Source: Prevotella melaninogenica (GTDB lineage: Bacteria > Bacteroidota > Bacteroidia > Bacteroidales > Bacteroidaceae). From it: 64,000 nucleotides of DNA. The stretch spans positions 1,244,501-1,308,500 of the forward strand of contig NZ_CP072360.1 of NCBI RefSeq assembly GCF_018128065.1, given 5' to 3'. Positions 63,100 to 64,000 of the stretch are shown here, piece after piece. A model generated the notes under the pieces. That model had not been told where the DNA came from. It searched no databases and saw nothing but the letters and a program-made list of their open reading frames with translations. The position numbers and the translations under genes were made by a program. Numbering within the stretch: the stretch's first letter is position 1; each line of letters starts with the position of its first letter.

Positions 63100-64000
63100 A
63101 TGCGTAGTACGTTTAAGGTTCTGTTCTACCTCAAAAAGAACGCTCCCAAGAAGAACGGTTCCGTTCCCGTGATGTGTCGTATCACCATTGACGGCACCAT
63201 TGCCCAGTTCAGTTGCAAATGCGATATCCATCCTGATTTGTGGGACATCAAGAGCAATAGAGCTTCGGGAAAAAGTGCCGTTGCGTTGGAAACCAACCGT
63301 TTCTTGGACAAGATACGTGTCGGCATCAATGCCAAATACAAGGAGATAGCCGAGCGGGATAACTATGTCACTGCCGAGAAAGTGAAGAATGCTTTCTTGG
63401 GCTTGGAAATGCGGCATGAAACCTTGCTGAAAGTCTTTGCCCAGCACAATGAGGACTTTTTCAAACAGGTAGATGCGGGCTTGCGAAGCCCATCCACCTA
63501 CCACAAGTATTGCACGGTCTATAAACATTTGGAGGAGTTCATCAAGACCCGCTACCGTGTCAGCGACATTGCACTGAAAGAACTCACTCCGGCTTTCATT
63601 ACTGATTTCGACATCTTCCTGCGTACCGAAAAGCAATGTTCCCACAATACAGTATGGATTTATATGATGCCTTTGCGTCGTATGATTACCATTGCCCAGA
63701 ACCACGGATGGATAGTTCGTGACCCGTTCGTGGATTACAGCATATCCGCCGAGAGTACCGACAGGGACTATCTGACCAAGGATGAAATCCGCAGGCTGTT
63801 GGATTTGAAATTCAGGCGTAAATCAATGGAACTTGCTCGGGATTTGTATGTTTTCTGTTGCTTTACAGGCTTGTCCTTTACCGATATGAAGAACCTGACC
63901 AAGGACAACCTTCAGACTTCCTTTGACGGGAAACTCTGGATTATGACCAAGCGACAAAAGACGGGTGTGGAGTCCAATATCATGCTTTTGGATATTCCGA
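63100..64000 (+). CDS. Tyrosine recombinase of an integrative element, 3' truncated by the window
   Basis: The frame is open from ATG 63100 to the window end (300 codons) and lacks its C-terminus. It begins MRSTFKVLFYLKKNAPKKNG, followed by the arm-binding domain (VMCRITIDGTIAQFSCKCDI), a SAM-like core-binding domain (about 105-205, LKVFAQHNEDFFKQV, LKELTPAFITDFDIFLRTEK) and the start of the catalytic domain (YLTKDEIRRLLDL, FCCFTGLSFTDMKNLTKD, the first catalytic Arg equivalent near here). This is the integrase type of Bacteroidota conjugative and mobilisable transposons. Its codon use is visibly more GC-rich than the Cas genes, which suggests a foreign element. Confidence 0.9.
   Translation, partial: MRSTFKVLFYLKKNAPKKNGSVPVMCRITIDGTIAQFSCKCDIHPDLWDIKSNRASGKSAVALETNRFLDKIRVGINAKYKEIAERDNYVTAEKVKNAFLGLEMRHETLLKVFAQHNEDFFKQVDAGLRSPSTYHKYCTVYKHLEEFIKTRYRVSDIALKELTPAFITDFDIFLRTEKQCSHNTVWIYMMPLRRMITIAQNHGWIVRDPFVDYSISAESTDRDYLTKDEIRRLLDLKFRRKSMELARDLYVFCCFTGLSFTDMKNLTKDNLQTSFDGKLWIMTKRQKTGVESNIMLLDIP

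Noticed and set aside
1..64000. tRNA, rRNA or riboswitch genes
   Set aside because: No cloverleaf-type arms, no rRNA stretches and no recognised riboswitch core were seen while reading the gaps; a covariance search would be needed to exclude small ones.

Overview
This window looks like chromosomal DNA of an oral-type Prevotella (Bacteroidota). The support is AT-rich DNA, many intergenic copies of the Bacteroidetes -7 promoter motif TAnnTTTG, a short protein with a type IX secretion (CHU_C) sorting domain, two UvrA paralogues, an RprX/RprY-type two-component pair and an FtsK-LolA gene pair. The genus call is inference from gene content and style. No rRNA or tRNA gene was seen.

Positions 1-46963 are mostly core genome. 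In order: a small secreted protein; a UvrA paralogue; an operon for a LysM/substrate-binding lipid-envelope protein, an outer-membrane barrel and a POT peptide transporter; a CHU_C protein; canonical uvrA; an AGE-family epimerase; an intact IS66 copy with an 8-bp target duplication; pheT-yebC; a YpfJ-like zinc metallopeptidase; a cluster of exported proteins; thrA, followed at its terminator by a reverse-transcriptase-less group II intron; an FAD-dependent dehydrogenase; the nadB-nadA-nadC operon; rprX-rprY; a large outer-membrane receptor; tilS and an RlmI-like methyltransferase; a DEDDy exonuclease; ftsK, a LolA-like gene and a DUF5687-type membrane protein; and a patatin-like phospholipase.

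Positions 46966-64000 form a mobile/defence island. Two insertion sequences (IS4-like, carrying a MITE-like palindromic insert, and IS1634-like) precede a type III-A CRISPR-Cas operon: cas6, cas10/csm1, csm2, csm3, csm4, csm5, a Card1/Can2-type CARF nuclease, a Csx1/Csx2-type CARF-HEPN RNase, an unrecognised 118-residue protein, a RecD/Dda-like SF1 helicase and cas1. Cas10 keeps its GGDD cyclase motif but its HD motif reads HE, so the layout points to defence through cyclic-oligoadenylate signalling. No CRISPR array and no cas2 lie in the window. A tyrosine recombinase of a Bacteroidetes integrative element starts about 440 bases after cas1 and runs off the end.

Two patterns run across the window. 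First, eight intergenic regions hold arrays of short palindromes repeating every 22 (sometimes 21-23) bases, with unrelated core sequences but the same period. Second, ten frame breaks in six genes (the lipoprotein, thrA, the exonuclease, ftsK, the DUF5687 gene and the Card1 gene) are each repaired by adding one base to a homopolymer run, and every reconstructed gene then has a normal length. Since ftsK is among them, assembly error is the likeliest explanation.
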